Shown: positions 18,004 to 27,712, counted from the first letter of the stretch. The stretch: DNA of 64,000 bases from Noviherbaspirillum aerium (GCF_008929045.1 NZ_VFAH01000020.1:1-64000); one strand, 5' to 3'. Notes: a model not told the origin generated them from the letters alone. Made by a program: numbers and translations.

Positions 18004-18408
18004 ATGAAATTCAAGATCGTGCCGGAATACGCCGTAGCAATTGAGGAAGCGATCGCGCCACAACAGTAGCGGGCGCGAGTCAATCTGGTGGACGTGCAGG
18101 ACGTATTGTCGGCCATGCGACGGGCCGAGACGAAGCTGGACGCCTTCGGCATTCTTAAACGCGAGCGCAGCGGCGCGTCGTTTTACCAAGTACCGACAGG
18201 CCCGTCGTCTAACAGCTATAGCAACGCCCAAGGAGCGACAGCGTTTCGCATCGCCCGGGCCACAACCGACTGGTATCTGATCGATGTGCAGCGTATTGAG
18301 GTCTATCCGAAGCAACGAAAAAGGGAAGACCTGACCCTCACGCCGGAGCAGGACGATAATGCGATGGACGTACTGCGAAGGGAATATCTTGTCGCAAGCG
18401 CGGCTTAG
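18004..18408 (+). pseudogene. Hypothetical protein interrupted by one in-frame TAG
   Basis: An ATG at 18004, preceded by GGGGAAGAAAG, opens MKFKIVPEYAVAIEEAIAPQ and a further Gln, hits TAG at 18067-18069, then continues in the same frame as RARVNLVDVQDVLSAMRRAE to a stop at 18408. Without the stop the protein would be 134 residues. Alternatively translation restarts at GTG 18088, giving 106 residues. The conserved frame on both sides points to a single recent nonsense change, or to suppression. No family is recognised. Confidence 0.5.
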
Positions 18409-18427
18409 CAGGCTGCAACTTTGTATG

Positions 18428-18465
18428 AGAATCAGACAGCTGTATTAATACCGCTGTCTGATTCT
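18428..18465. terminator. Perfect 13-bp hairpin after the interrupted gene
   Basis: AGAATCAGACAGC (18428-18440) and GCTGTCTGATTCT (18453-18465) pair without mismatch around a 12-base loop. It begins 20 bases after the upstream stop codon. There is no T-tract, so it may be a factor-assisted terminator, an mRNA-protecting stem or a protein site. Confidence 0.5.
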
Positions 18466-19045
18466 GGCGCGCGCAGCATGCACGGTGCAGCTCTGGCCGG
18501 GAGCACCGTGTCGTTAATTTTCTTGCGAACCGTCGTACACGATGAAATCGTAGAATAGAAGTTCGCATTGCGTCAAACGCCTCATCGGCGCCACGATGGC
18601 AAGCGCGATAGCGACCAGCTCAGATCGTTCCTGTGCATTGCGGCTGGTGGCTTTCTGCCGGCGACATGCCTTTCCTGATTAACATAGCTTCGCGGCGGCA
18701 CTTCAGTTAAGACACTCGTCGCTCTCCTCCACTGAGCTTGGCCTTCTTCTTCAATCTGTCGTATGTGCATGAACATCATGCGGTTTGCGGCTATGACAGC
18801 AGGTATCGTCACCGTTTGCATGCGCATCACAGGCCCAATTCTGTTGACGTGACATGCCTAGCACAAATTTCCTCTCCTGCGGCTTGCTTATCTTAAAAAA
18901 CAACACAAAGAAAACGGCACTTTCCATTCACTGTTGTCTGCTGTGCGCTCGCACTTTGAAAAGCATGTAGGCCTTACGATGAAATGACTGTTGCGGCAAA
19001 GGGTCACAGCAGTCATAACCATCATGCTTTGAGGAGAAAAGATTT
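18466..19045. other. 580-bp region without recognised gene
   Basis: Frames here are short, lack ribosome binding sites and show no motif. The last 60 bp contain GAGGAG (about 19031) used by the DUF262 gene that follows; the promoter of that gene is expected here. Confidence 0.4.
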
Positions 19046-19744
19046 ATGAACCGCGTAATAAGTCAGGTCGTAATCGACCGTCTGGCCGATCTGCTGCAGC
19101 GACTGCAGTCCGGCTCGCTGGTGCTTGCGAATTTTGCACGCCCGTTTGTCTGGTCACCGGAACAAGTGTGCGAGCTGCTGCGCTCGATGTATCTCGGCGG
19201 TCCTGTCGGCTACATGATCGTCCAAACGATGGCCCCCTGCAGCAGCACCACCGTGCGCGTGGACGCACTCGAGACGTTGATCGATGGCAAGCAGCGGTTA
19301 CTGTCCCTGATGTCCGTGCTGTACAGGGCGCCGGTGTTGACACATCGCTTCGAGAAAGTGCGATTTTGCATCGCCTTCAACCCGCAGTTGAAGCCGTCGG
19401 TGGCTCTGGAGGTAGCCAGCTCGGCAACCGATGCGGACCCGGCCTGGGTGAGCGATGTCGCGACTCTTTTTGACGCGCATGTCGATCTCGCCGCCGTGGC
19501 CGCAGACTATTGCGCTGCGAATCCGACCTGCTCGCCAGAAGCAATCGTGAACACGTTTCACCGCTTGCGCAGCATGCTCAACAACACGATCGCCGTCTAT
19601 AACTTGCAGCCTGGACTGCCCCGGAGCGAGGTGCTGGACATCTTTTACGATGCAAACCGGCACTCACGCTCTGCGAATCAGGTCCGCAAGCAAGCGAAGG
19701 CGTTAAAAGAGGCCCTGGCGCAGCTGTGTGCAGCCGCTGATTAA
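19046..19744 (+). CDS. Short DUF262 (GmrS/ParB-fold) protein, copy 1
   Basis: 232 residues from an ATG preceded by GAGGAGAAAAG. The DUF262 hallmarks are in order: ANFARPFVWSPEQVCELLRS (30-46), LGGPVGYMIVQT (50-61), the nucleotide-site motif LIDGKQRLLSLM at 78-89 (DGQQR in most members), and a C-terminal IFYDANRHSRSANQ block corresponding to the usual IFxRINSxG. DUF262 is the NTPase-like half of GmrSD-type modification-dependent restriction enzymes and relatives. The DUF1524/HNH nuclease half is absent: the protein ends just after the DUF262 fold. A second, diverged copy follows 93 bp downstream. Confidence 0.75.
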   Translation: MNRVISQVVIDRLADLLQRLQSGSLVLANFARPFVWSPEQVCELLRSMYLGGPVGYMIVQTMAPCSSTTVRVDALETLIDGKQRLLSLMSVLYRAPVLTHRFEKVRFCIAFNPQLKPSVALEVASSATDADPAWVSDVATLFDAHVDLAAVAADYCAANPTCSPEAIVNTFHRLRSMLNNTIAVYNLQPGLPRSEVLDIFYDANRHSRSANQVRKQAKALKEALAQLCAAAD

Positions 19745-19837
19745 CACGCGCTTGCCCTCGGTCGTGCCGCCTAATGAGTGTAATCGGCCCTGTCGCAGAC
19801 AAACGGCAGGGCTGGTCGGCTCGCATCTTCAGCGCGG

Positions 19838-20527
19838 ATGACCTATGTCAAACCCACTTTATTGAACAGGCCACCAATGTTCCATGTCAATGATTCGACC
19901 GAACAGCCAATGCGGCTGCTCACTACCGCTCCACTTGCGTATTTGCTCGATAGCATGCGCGCTGGCACGTTGCTGCATGCAGCCTTTGCCCGCCGATACT
20001 TCTATCCTGCCACGAATGTGTGTGACCTGCTCGCGGGGCTGTACCATGGCCTTGCGCCGTTCTGCATCACCATGCAGCGTACGCAAGGCAACAGCAACGT
20101 GCATCCAGCCAAAGGCGGCGAGCCGTTACTACTCATCGATGGCAAGCGGCGTCTTGCGGCATTATTGGCGGCCTTATACCGTGCCCCCCTGCCTGATGCA
20201 GACCGGGATGGAGATGCTGCACTGCAAATTGCATTTCATCCACAAACCGAGGTATTTCGACGGGTACGCCCTGGCGCGCGTCTGGCGAGCGGCTGGTTAC
20301 CCGATGTTGCAGCCTTGTTCAAACCCGGCGCAAACCTGGCCGAGATGGCGCACGCATACTGCGTAACCAATTCAAACGCAGATCCGAACGATGTGCATCA
20401 AAAGTTAAAGCGCGTGCAAGACATTCCGCGTCGTGAGATACAGGTGACGTTGATGAGCAGTCAGTTCACTGAGAAGCAAATGGCTATAATGTTTAAGCGC
20501 ATGAACTCCAGATTCGGGAAGCGTTAG
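19838..20527 (+). CDS. Short DUF262 (GmrS/ParB-fold) protein, copy 2
   Basis: 229 residues, paralogous to the gene at 19046. It keeps the same order of blocks: AAFARRYFYPATNVCDLLAG (48-67), LIDGKRRLAALLAALYRAPL (99-118; DGKRR in place of DGQQR), WLPDVAALFKPGANLAEMAH matching WVSDVATLFDAHVDLAAVAA of copy 1, and terminal MFKRMNSRFGKR resembling the IFxRINS motif. Starts at 19838 or 19877 are both possible, neither with a strong ribosome binding site. Like copy 1 it ends at the DUF262 domain. The pair probably acts together; substrate and effector are unknown. Confidence 0.7.
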   Translation: MTYVKPTLLNRPPMFHVNDSTEQPMRLLTTAPLAYLLDSMRAGTLLHAAFARRYFYPATNVCDLLAGLYHGLAPFCITMQRTQGNSNVHPAKGGEPLLLIDGKRRLAALLAALYRAPLPDADRDGDAALQIAFHPQTEVFRRVRPGARLASGWLPDVAALFKPGANLAEMAHAYCVTNSNADPNDVHQKLKRVQDIPRREIQVTLMSSQFTEKQMAIMFKRMNSRFGKR

Positions 20528-21287
20528 CACCTACGTGTCACACCGGTACTGGCTTAGAGATCATTTATCCGGGCCGACAAGCAGCAACGCTGTCGGTCTT
20601 CAGTGGCGCCAGTTAGAATCTTCACGCGTTGTCCAACCCGCTGCCTGCTCTCCTGGGTAACCTGACCCTATCGAGAAATTATCGTAACGCCTCCTGAGCT
20701 TTTGGCGGATCGTTTTTTCGACAGCGGGTGTCGCCCGCGTCGGTATTTATGTAACCGTCCCTTTATCGAGATCGTCCAATCGGACTATTCGACTTCGCCG
20801 CCGACGCAATAATTAACGGTGATTGGCCAGCGTGAATGCACGGTTTTGGTGAATGCAGTTCGCTTTCCGTCTATCTGTTACCCCAGCTCGCGAAAACACC
20901 TGTGCTATCTGGGAGGCTCCTCTCGTGCCATCAACTAACCCAACTGATCCAGTTGCGGCGCCTACCAGGCGGCGCAATGATGGTTTCCATCAGATTTATG
21001 AGGAATAGCGCACCAATACATAGGCCGAGTAGCCTCTGAAGTTTCCACGCCCAATGTTGGGGCGCTCAATTTTCCAAGTGACACAGCCTTCCCTAACCCG
21101 CTCACCTTTCCTGTTTGCAATGTCACAACGGCCGCGTTATATTAACCAACCGTAGCAGACCCTTTGCTACCACCCGGCGTCGATCTGCCTTCATCACCTG
21201 GCCCCAGCGTCAAACTTAAATTTTGGTGATCAGACATCGGATAAGGCAACAAGATCAATTGGTGCTCGTGAAGAGAGAAAGGCACGT
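20528..21287. other. 760-bp region without recognised gene
   Basis: No frame with a ribosome binding site or family motif. It separates the DUF262 pair from a decayed GIY-YIG gene and may contain remains of a nuclease partner, but I could not recognise one in any frame. Confidence 0.4.
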
Positions 21288-22546
21288 ATGTTAGAAGTAT
21301 TGCTGGTATTAGCCCTAATGGCCGCAACCGTGTTTTGGTTCCAGAAAAGATCGGCGAAAAAAGCGCTTGAATCATTAGAACAATCTAAGCGCGATCAGAA
21401 ACAAGCGGCCGACACCGAATTGGCCGCCGTACGTGACGGATACGAAACTCGTATCAAGAGTTTGAACGACAAGATTGACCATCTCAGGCAAGAAAACCAA
21501 AGCCTTGCACCTTATACGAGCGTACGAGACACAGCGGCGGAATGTGAAAGGCTCCGGCAGGAGTCCCGAGATCTTCAGAGAAACGCCACATTTTCGGCAG
21601 CACAGATAGTCGCCTCTGCAAACGAAGAAGCGACGAAGATACGAGCGGCGGCAAAAACAGAGACGGAGGATCTCAAAAAACTCATGACTTTGGATGCGAA
21701 GAATAAACGAGACCGCGCGGAACAAGAACTGGCTGAAGCAAACAGGCGCGCCACTCAAGTGATCAATGATGCAAAAAAACGTGCCGAGGAAATCGCGGGG
21801 GACGCACTTCGTGCATTGCAGGATGCAGAAGCGCTACAGGCTACCGCCGCTGCGATGAAAAATGTGATTGAAGGATACGGCGACCGCTATCTGAAACCGT
21901 CAAAGCCGCCAAAGAGGAACAGGCGCTGCAAAAAGCGCTTGAAAGGGTCCAGGCTCAGGTTGCTAAAGCGAACGATGAACAACGGTCAGCTTTCGAAGCT
22001 CAACTCCAGCAACTTCAATCGCAATTGGCCGAGGCCGAGGCAAGAAACCAGCGTGCATTGTCCATGGCTCAGCAGACGAAAGCTGGCCACGTCTACGTCA
22101 TCTCAAACATTGGATCTTTCGGCGAGGAGGTTATTAAAGTTGGCATGACACGGCGTCTGGACCCGTTGGATCGCGTCAAAGAACTTGGTGACGCAAGCGT
22201 TCCATTCGCGTTCGACGTTCACGCAATGATTTGGGCGGATGATGCGCCAAAACTCGAGAAAGAGTTGCATAGGTTCTTTGTTCTAAACCAGATGAATAAG
22301 GCTAACCCTCGCAAGGAATTCTTCAGGCTGTCATTGGCTCAACTCAAAGACCACGTCACTTCCCTTGGTATCGACGCAAGCTGGACTATTAATGCGGCAG
22401 CAGCGGAATACAGGGAGACGCTGGCTATTGAAGAGAAAATTGCGAAAGATAATTCCGCTAAGGAAGAATGGCTGCGCCACCAGTATATTGAGGCGGCTGT
22501 ACAAGAGCGTCATGACCGTGACCTGGAACTCAGTGCAGCTGCTTAA
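21288..22546 (+). pseudogene. DUF4041/GIY-YIG (T5orf172-like) nuclease, internal deletion with frameshift
   Basis: Frame 1 (from ATG 21288) encodes a membrane anchor (LLVLALMAATVFWF), a long coiled coil, and the start of the DUF4041 region ending MKNVIEGYGDRYL near 21893. Frame 3 then continues in homologous sequence, ETVKAAKEEQALQKALERVQ, a second coiled coil, RNQRALSMAQQTK, and the GIY-YIG domain (GHVYVISNIGSFGEEVIKVG, MTRRLDPLDRVKELGD, FDVHAMIWADDAP, LHRFFVLNQMNKAN) to 22546. Compared with the family layout roughly 150 residues of the DUF4041 core are missing at the junction and the frame changes. An independent start at 22025 could yield a free GIY-YIG domain of 173 residues. Confidence 0.8.
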
Positions 22547-22976
22547 TGACCGTTGCTGAGTACAACTGAATCAAGCGTATGCCGCGCTTTGCGCAGTGCA
22601 CGGTCGAACCACTCATGACGTGACCGTGAACGCTGATTGTAGAGGGATTTTGCCGCCGTCGCCGCCGAGCCTGTCGACTCCTACGGCCTAAATGCGAAGT
22701 CGAGATGGCTTCGCAACTCTAGCAACACGACCGTGGCTACCAAGTTGGGTTGTCACCTTCGACTGAAAAATCGCAGCTGGAACTCATACGAACTGCGAAG
22801 TTTAAGGAGCTCATCACGGAAAGGTTTGGCAATGCAGTCCGAGTGACATGCCATTCAAATACAGCGGGGATGCCTTCACGTTCCCGTTTTGTCCTGCCGT
22901 TTCAGTATTCCACGTTAAATGCGCCGTCCGATGCTGCAGAGGTGGCTACCGCGTGCGGCAGACGGACCGAGCAAGG
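22547..22976. other. 430-bp region without recognised gene
   Basis: Lies between the decayed GIY-YIG gene and the 3' end of the yhaN-like gene. Only short shadow frames; no terminator with a T-tract was found. Confidence 0.4.
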
Positions 22977-25900
22977 TCACAAGGCAACTACGCCGAGCTG
23001 GCGTTGCGGCAGGCAGCCTTCCGCGACGCTCAGCAGGTGCGCATGATGAGTGAATAGAATCACTTGGTGGCCCTTGGCAAATTCCGACAACGCACACAGG
23101 ACGTGGCGGGCACGGGCATCGTCAGAGGTAATCAGTACATCGTCCAGCACTACCGGCAGGGCAAATCCGGCCTTGCGGCGCAAATCCAGTGCCGCCATGC
23201 GAAGCGCTAGATAGAGCTGGTCGAGGGTGCCTTCGCTCATGCCTTCCACGCCGACCAGCGCGCCGCTGCCACGCTGCGCAAGCAAGGTGGGACAGCCATC
23301 AACGGTGTCCTCGCTGACCAGACGCACGAACTGGCCATCTGTCATGGACTGGAAATAGCGACTCGCCGCTACCAGCATCGGGCCCTGCGCTTTTTCCCGG
23401 AATCGGCGCAGCGCCTCGTCGAGCAGGCTGTGGGCCAGACGTGCGCGCACCCATGATGGCAGCGCCGACGCGATCGCAGCCGAGGCCTGCTCCATTTTCT
23501 GACGCTCTGCAATAACGACTTCGGACGCATCTACTGCTTCCAGTTCGCGTCGCGCTGTTTCTTCGGCACTGCGGGCCGCACGGACCTGCACTTCCAATTG
23601 CGCGAGTTCGTGCTGATAGGATTGTTCGTCGACGTCCAGGCAATCGACATCACAGTCTGTCAGCATGTCCCGAAGAGCCTGCTCGGTGCGTGATGACGCC
23701 AACGCAAGGTTGGCCCGCGCCCGGTCGATCATGTCCTGCGCATCGCGCTTGCGCCGGGATAATTCCTCGGCCTGCGGCAGTGCGTCGGCATGCTCGACTC
23801 CAGCGGCCGCGCAGAAGGCGAGCAGCTTACGCTGGTGGGCCGCCATCGATTCCTCATGTTCACGCTGCGCGGCCATGTTTTGTTCAATCGCCTGTGCAAC
23901 CACCTTGCGCGCGGTCTCGACGGCGCGGGCAGCGTCGAGCCGCGTGCGCAGCTGTTCGGCGTACAACCGCAAGTCGGCAGGCGCCGGGTCGCCAATGGCG
24001 TGCGCAAGCGCATTGGCCTGCTGTTGAAGTGCAACGATAGCGTGGTCGGCACGGTCGAGCTTGAGCTGCGCCGCATCCCGTCTGGTGACCGCGGCGCTCA
24101 ATGCATCGAAGTCGTCCAGACGGGCAAATGCTTCTGGTACGCTGGCATCGGCTGGCAGAAGCAGCTGCGCGCAGGCAGCAGCGACTTCCGTTCGGGTGCG
24201 CTCCAGCGCCTCAATCAATTGCCTTTCGCTCAGCGCAAACTGTTCGCGCTGTTGTTGCCGCTCAGCGCGCTTGCCCGCGGCCGTAGCAGCGGCTTTGTCG
24301 AGTCGGGCGAATTCCCTTTCCATCGCGTCGGCGAGATTAACCAGTTCATCTAGACCGCCGTCGGCGTCGACGTTGCCATCCACGTCGCTTAACGCGCTGC
24401 GCAGGCCATCGGCGAGCGCCTTTTCGGTTTCAGTCATTTGCTGTTGCTCGTCGTCGAGCGCATCGAGCGTTTCGTTCTCGGCGCGTGCATGCTCGAGCAG
24501 GTTTTGCCATTCGCGCAACGCCGCCGGCGCCAACCGGGGCAACTGGCGTTGCGTCAGCAGGCTCTCCCATGCTTGATGCTCCTGCTGCTGGCGCGACTCG
24601 ATCGTTTGACGCTCCGCAACCAGCGTATTACGGTCCTGCTCCCGTTCTGCAATCTTGCGCAGGCAGCCTTGCAGCTGAGTGGCCCGTTTCATGTCGCGTG
24701 CCAGCGCGTCGACCAACGTGTCGGCGTGGCGGATCTCGTCAGCCAGCGTTTGCCAGGCGGCGTCATCAAGCAAGTCGCTGTCTATCGCACCACGATTGTT
24801 TCCGGCACCAGGGATTTGCAACTGCCGAAGGGTCTGGTCGCGCTGCGCGCGGGCGGCCGCGACTTCATCAGCCGTCGGGACGGAACCGTCTGCCAGCAGC
24901 TGCTGGCGCAAGTCGCGATCGTCACGCAGCGCCTCTTCGATCTGCGCAATGCGCTTGTCCAAATCCGCCTTGCGGGCCACCGCGTGGTCGATGGCTGTCT
25001 TGGCAGCATCGATTTCGCCGTCGAACAGGGGGCGAATAGCAACCAAATCGTCGGCCTGGGCGATGCCAAGCTGTTTCAATGACGCTTCCATGGTGCGTCG
25101 GGCGGACTTGATCTTGCCTGGCAATTCAGCCAAGCGTTTGAGAACGCTTGCCTGACGGACAACGGCTTCCCGGGCCAATTGCAACGCGCTCCGAACGCGG
25201 GCGTCGGGCTGGGCGCTATGCTCCTGCGGCCGATCGTCGTCTTGGTGGTTGGCGGAGGAGATCCGGTGCTGTTCTAGACGTTGCTGGGCCAGCTCCATCG
25301 AACGCAGCACCTTGGTGATCTCGGTGCGGGCGCCGACTTTCGGCGCCCGCTGCTGCAACCGTTCAACGGTTTCCGCTGGCGCAATCACCTTGACCAGCGC
25401 GGCCAGCGTGGCCTTTTCGTGCTGCAGGTCGATATTGGCGTCGTCTCGTTCCTTGCGATGTTGCTCCAGGCTCTCCGCCGAAGCGGACAGGCGGTCGATG
25501 CCGGCAGCCACCGCTAGCACCGGCAGCTCCGGCTGCAAGGTGGCCAGTTTCAGACGCGCCTGTTCCATCGCGGCTGCAGCTGTACCGGCGCTATGTTCGG
25601 CAGCAGCCAGTCCCGCCTGTGCGCCAGCGCGTTCTGCCGCCGCATTCTCGTCAAGCAGCGGATGAGCGCGCAATTCGTCCAAGGTCGTCTGCGCGGTGTC
25701 AATCGTGCGCAGCAGTGGTGCCACGGCACGCAATTCGGTGACACGGCGCAGGTTCGCGTGCAATTGTTGCTGCTGTGATTCCAGCGCAGCGACTTTTTCC
25801 TGTGCATGCTGCTGGCGCATGAACAGCTCGCCCCATGCGGCGGGCTTCACCTGTGCGCTGACGTAGGCACTGCGGTGCTGGCCGTAATCGCGAATGGCTT

Positions 25901-26450
25901 CGTTAAGCTTGGCGACGCGCCCCTTAGGGATGTAGAACTGGCGCGCGGTCTGATCCAGGCGCTCCAGCACCGCGGCGATGCTGCGCACACCTGCGCTCGC
26001 TTCGAAGAGCGCGGCGCCGATATCGCCCTCGCCGGCCAGCAACGCCTCACCGCCGGCACGCAGGCGCTGGTGGTCGAGGCCGAACATGCCCTCATATTCT
26101 TCCTTGGACAGCCCGCAGGTGATGCGCGCCTCGACGTCCGGCGGGACCGGATCGCCGTTGGCGAAGGTCAGGGTAGCCTTGTTGCCCTTACGGCGCACGA
26201 CGGTATGGGCAACATCGGCATGATCGAACAGTACGGCCCCGATCCGCATGTCGCGGTGCTGGTGGACGAAGTTGTCCTTGCTCTGCGGGTGGATACCGTA
26301 GCGCAAATCCGTGATGGCGCGCAGCGTAGTCGATTTGCCGGCCTCGTTGCGTCCGTGGATGAATACGAGCTCCTGCTCGCTCTTGCCGAAGTCGAGAACG
26401 CGTTCGGTAAACGGGCCAAAAGCGGTCAGGTGCAGTTCTCCGATTCTCAT
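22977..26450 (-). CDS. yhaN: YhaN-like SMC/Rad50-type ATPase
   Basis: 1157 residues. The N-terminal ABC half has MRIGELHLTAFGPF and Walker A GRNEAGKST (around 34-42). A long coiled coil occupies the middle, rich in QQQ/AER segments. The C-terminal half holds the ABC signature GMSEGTLDQLYLALRMA, Walker B PVVLDDVLITSDD and a switch His in ILFTHH. This is the SbcC/Rad50-like partner of the YhaO phosphodiesterase. The ATG overlaps the stop of the upstream gene by four bases (ATGA), so the two are co-translated. No zinc-hook CxxC was noticed in the coiled coil. The complex is expected to process DNA ends in the cytoplasm. Confidence 0.88.
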   Translation of the reverse strand: MRIGELHLTAFGPFTERVLDFGKSEQELVFIHGRNEAGKSTTLRAITDLRYGIHPQSKDNFVHQHRDMRIGAVLFDHADVAHTVVRRKGNKATLTFANGDPVPPDVEARITCGLSKEEYEGMFGLDHQRLRAGGEALLAGEGDIGAALFEASAGVRSIAAVLERLDQTARQFYIPKGRVAKLNEAIRDYGQHRSAYVSAQVKPAAWGELFMRQQHAQEKVAALESQQQQLHANLRRVTELRAVAPLLRTIDTAQTTLDELRAHPLLDENAAAERAGAQAGLAAAEHSAGTAAAAMEQARLKLATLQPELPVLAVAAGIDRLSASAESLEQHRKERDDANIDLQHEKATLAALVKVIAPAETVERLQQRAPKVGARTEITKVLRSMELAQQRLEQHRISSANHQDDDRPQEHSAQPDARVRSALQLAREAVVRQASVLKRLAELPGKIKSARRTMEASLKQLGIAQADDLVAIRPLFDGEIDAAKTAIDHAVARKADLDKRIAQIEEALRDDRDLRQQLLADGSVPTADEVAAARAQRDQTLRQLQIPGAGNNRGAIDSDLLDDAAWQTLADEIRHADTLVDALARDMKRATQLQGCLRKIAEREQDRNTLVAERQTIESRQQQEHQAWESLLTQRQLPRLAPAALREWQNLLEHARAENETLDALDDEQQQMTETEKALADGLRSALSDVDGNVDADGGLDELVNLADAMEREFARLDKAAATAAGKRAERQQQREQFALSERQLIEALERTRTEVAAACAQLLLPADASVPEAFARLDDFDALSAAVTRRDAAQLKLDRADHAIVALQQQANALAHAIGDPAPADLRLYAEQLRTRLDAARAVETARKVVAQAIEQNMAAQREHEESMAAHQRKLLAFCAAAGVEHADALPQAEELSRRKRDAQDMIDRARANLALASSRTEQALRDMLTDCDVDCLDVDEQSYQHELAQLEVQVRAARSAEETARRELEAVDASEVVIAERQKMEQASAAIASALPSWVRARLAHSLLDEALRRFREKAQGPMLVAASRYFQSMTDGQFVRLVSEDTVDGCPTLLAQRGSGALVGVEGMSEGTLDQLYLALRMAALDLRRKAGFALPVVLDDVLITSDDARARHVLCALSEFAKGHQVILFTHHAHLLSVAEGCLPQRQLGVVAL

Positions 26451-27712
26451 GCTGGTTCTCCATTGATCTCGACGGCGCCCAGATGGGCCAGAACGGTGGA
26501 TTCAGCATCGGTTAGCATGGCCCGCAGGGCTGCTGCATCGACCGCTGTCGGATCAAGGTCCTGCAAGGTCGGTGGCAATGACAGGCCACTCAACTCGCGC
26601 GCAATCCAGTCGGCCAAGCGATCTTCGTCGTCCATCAATTCATTGACCAGCGACACGACTTCCCCAACCGCATCGGTACGCAATGCCGCCTGTTCCCGGT
26701 CGAGCGGGGTGCGCAACGCTGTCTTGACGCGTTCGAGCCAGATTTCAAGGCTTTCCATATCCTGCAGCGCCGCGATGATAGCGGCCCCGATCGTGCCGGG
26801 CTGCTCGGCCTCGATCCTGTTGAGCGGCGACTCCCCGTGGACGATCAGGCGGATGGCGTGCATCCGGTCAGTGGCGCCGTCGGTCAATTGCTTGACGGCG
26901 TGGTGAAACGCTCGCACCAGGCCGTCGAGCGTCTCGATACCGGTTACATCCAGTTCGAGGCGGTGCCAGCGCACGACATCCAGCGGCACAAAGTCGGCAC
27001 CGACAATCCGGCCGTCGACCACCGTGACCAGCTCGCAGCCCTTGGGCCCGGTTTCATTGGACTTGCGACCCTGCAGATTGCCCGGGAACACGATACGCGG
27101 ATTGGCGTCGCGCACCACCTCGCGGGCATGGACGTGTCCAAGGGCGAAATAGTCGTAGCCACGGGTCATAATCATCTCAACCGACGTTGGCGCATAGTCG
27201 TCGTGGCCATCGCGCCCGGTCAGACTCGTATGGAGAACACCGATATTGAACATGCCCGGGACGGCACGCGGAAAATCCGGCACCACGTCATGGGTTACGG
27301 CCCGCTGCGGAAAACTGTAACCGTGCAACGCGACGCCTAGATCTTCGCGAACCACCGTCTCCGGCATCTCGGTGGAGAATATGTGCACTCCTTCCACCGC
27401 CGGCAGCTGCTTCGTGATCTGGCTCTCAGCGTCATGGTTGCCGCGGGCAATGACGACGGCGATGCCTTGTTGGCGCAAACGCACGAGTTGCTCGCGAAAA
27501 AACAGGCCGGTATGAAAATCGGGCCAGTTACCGTCAAAAATGTCACCGGCGAGAATCACGAAATCGACGTTTTGTGCAATCGCCAAGTCAATCAGAGCGA
27601 CGAACGCCCGGCGGGTCGCACTGCGCAACCGGTCCACCGGTGCACCATCGTGGGCGTCAAGTCCGCGCAGCGGACTGTCGATATGCAGATCAGCGGCATG
27701 AATGAATTTCAA
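26447..27712 (-). CDS. yhaO: YhaO-like DNA repair exonuclease (SbcD/Mre11-type metallophosphoesterase)
   Basis: 421 residues. All calcineurin-like motifs are present: ADLHIDS (Asp8, His10), LAGDIFDG (Asp57), RGNHD (91-94), LHTSL (His161) and LGHVHAREV (192-195). Two manganese ions and a nuclease fold follow from these. The C-terminal 200 residues form the capping/ATPase-binding part. It is the first gene of a two-gene operon with the yhaN-like gene. The start at 27712 (MKFIHAADLHID) is at the exact beginning of the fold. Confidence 0.9.
   Translation of the reverse strand: MKFIHAADLHIDSPLRGLDAHDGAPVDRLRSATRRAFVALIDLAIAQNVDFVILAGDIFDGNWPDFHTGLFFREQLVRLRQQGIAVVIARGNHDAESQITKQLPAVEGVHIFSTEMPETVVREDLGVALHGYSFPQRAVTHDVVPDFPRAVPGMFNIGVLHTSLTGRDGHDDYAPTSVEMIMTRGYDYFALGHVHAREVVRDANPRIVFPGNLQGRKSNETGPKGCELVTVVDGRIVGADFVPLDVVRWHRLELDVTGIETLDGLVRAFHHAVKQLTDGATDRMHAIRLIVHGESPLNRIEAEQPGTIGAAIIAALQDMESLEIWLERVKTALRTPLDREQAALRTDAVGEVVSLVNELMDDEDRLADWIARELSGLSLPPTLQDLDPTAVDAAALRAMLTDAESTVLAHLGAVEINGEPA

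Noticed and set aside
19046-20527. A complete GmrSD restriction enzyme
   Set aside because: Both proteins end directly after the DUF262 fold; no DUF1524/HNH motif (His-Asn-His pattern) is visible in either or in the downstream gap.
23665-26906. Several long plus-strand frames opposite the yhaON pair
   Set aside because: They are full-length shadows of two well-supported minus-strand genes and contain only low-complexity Ala/Arg/Ser sequence.
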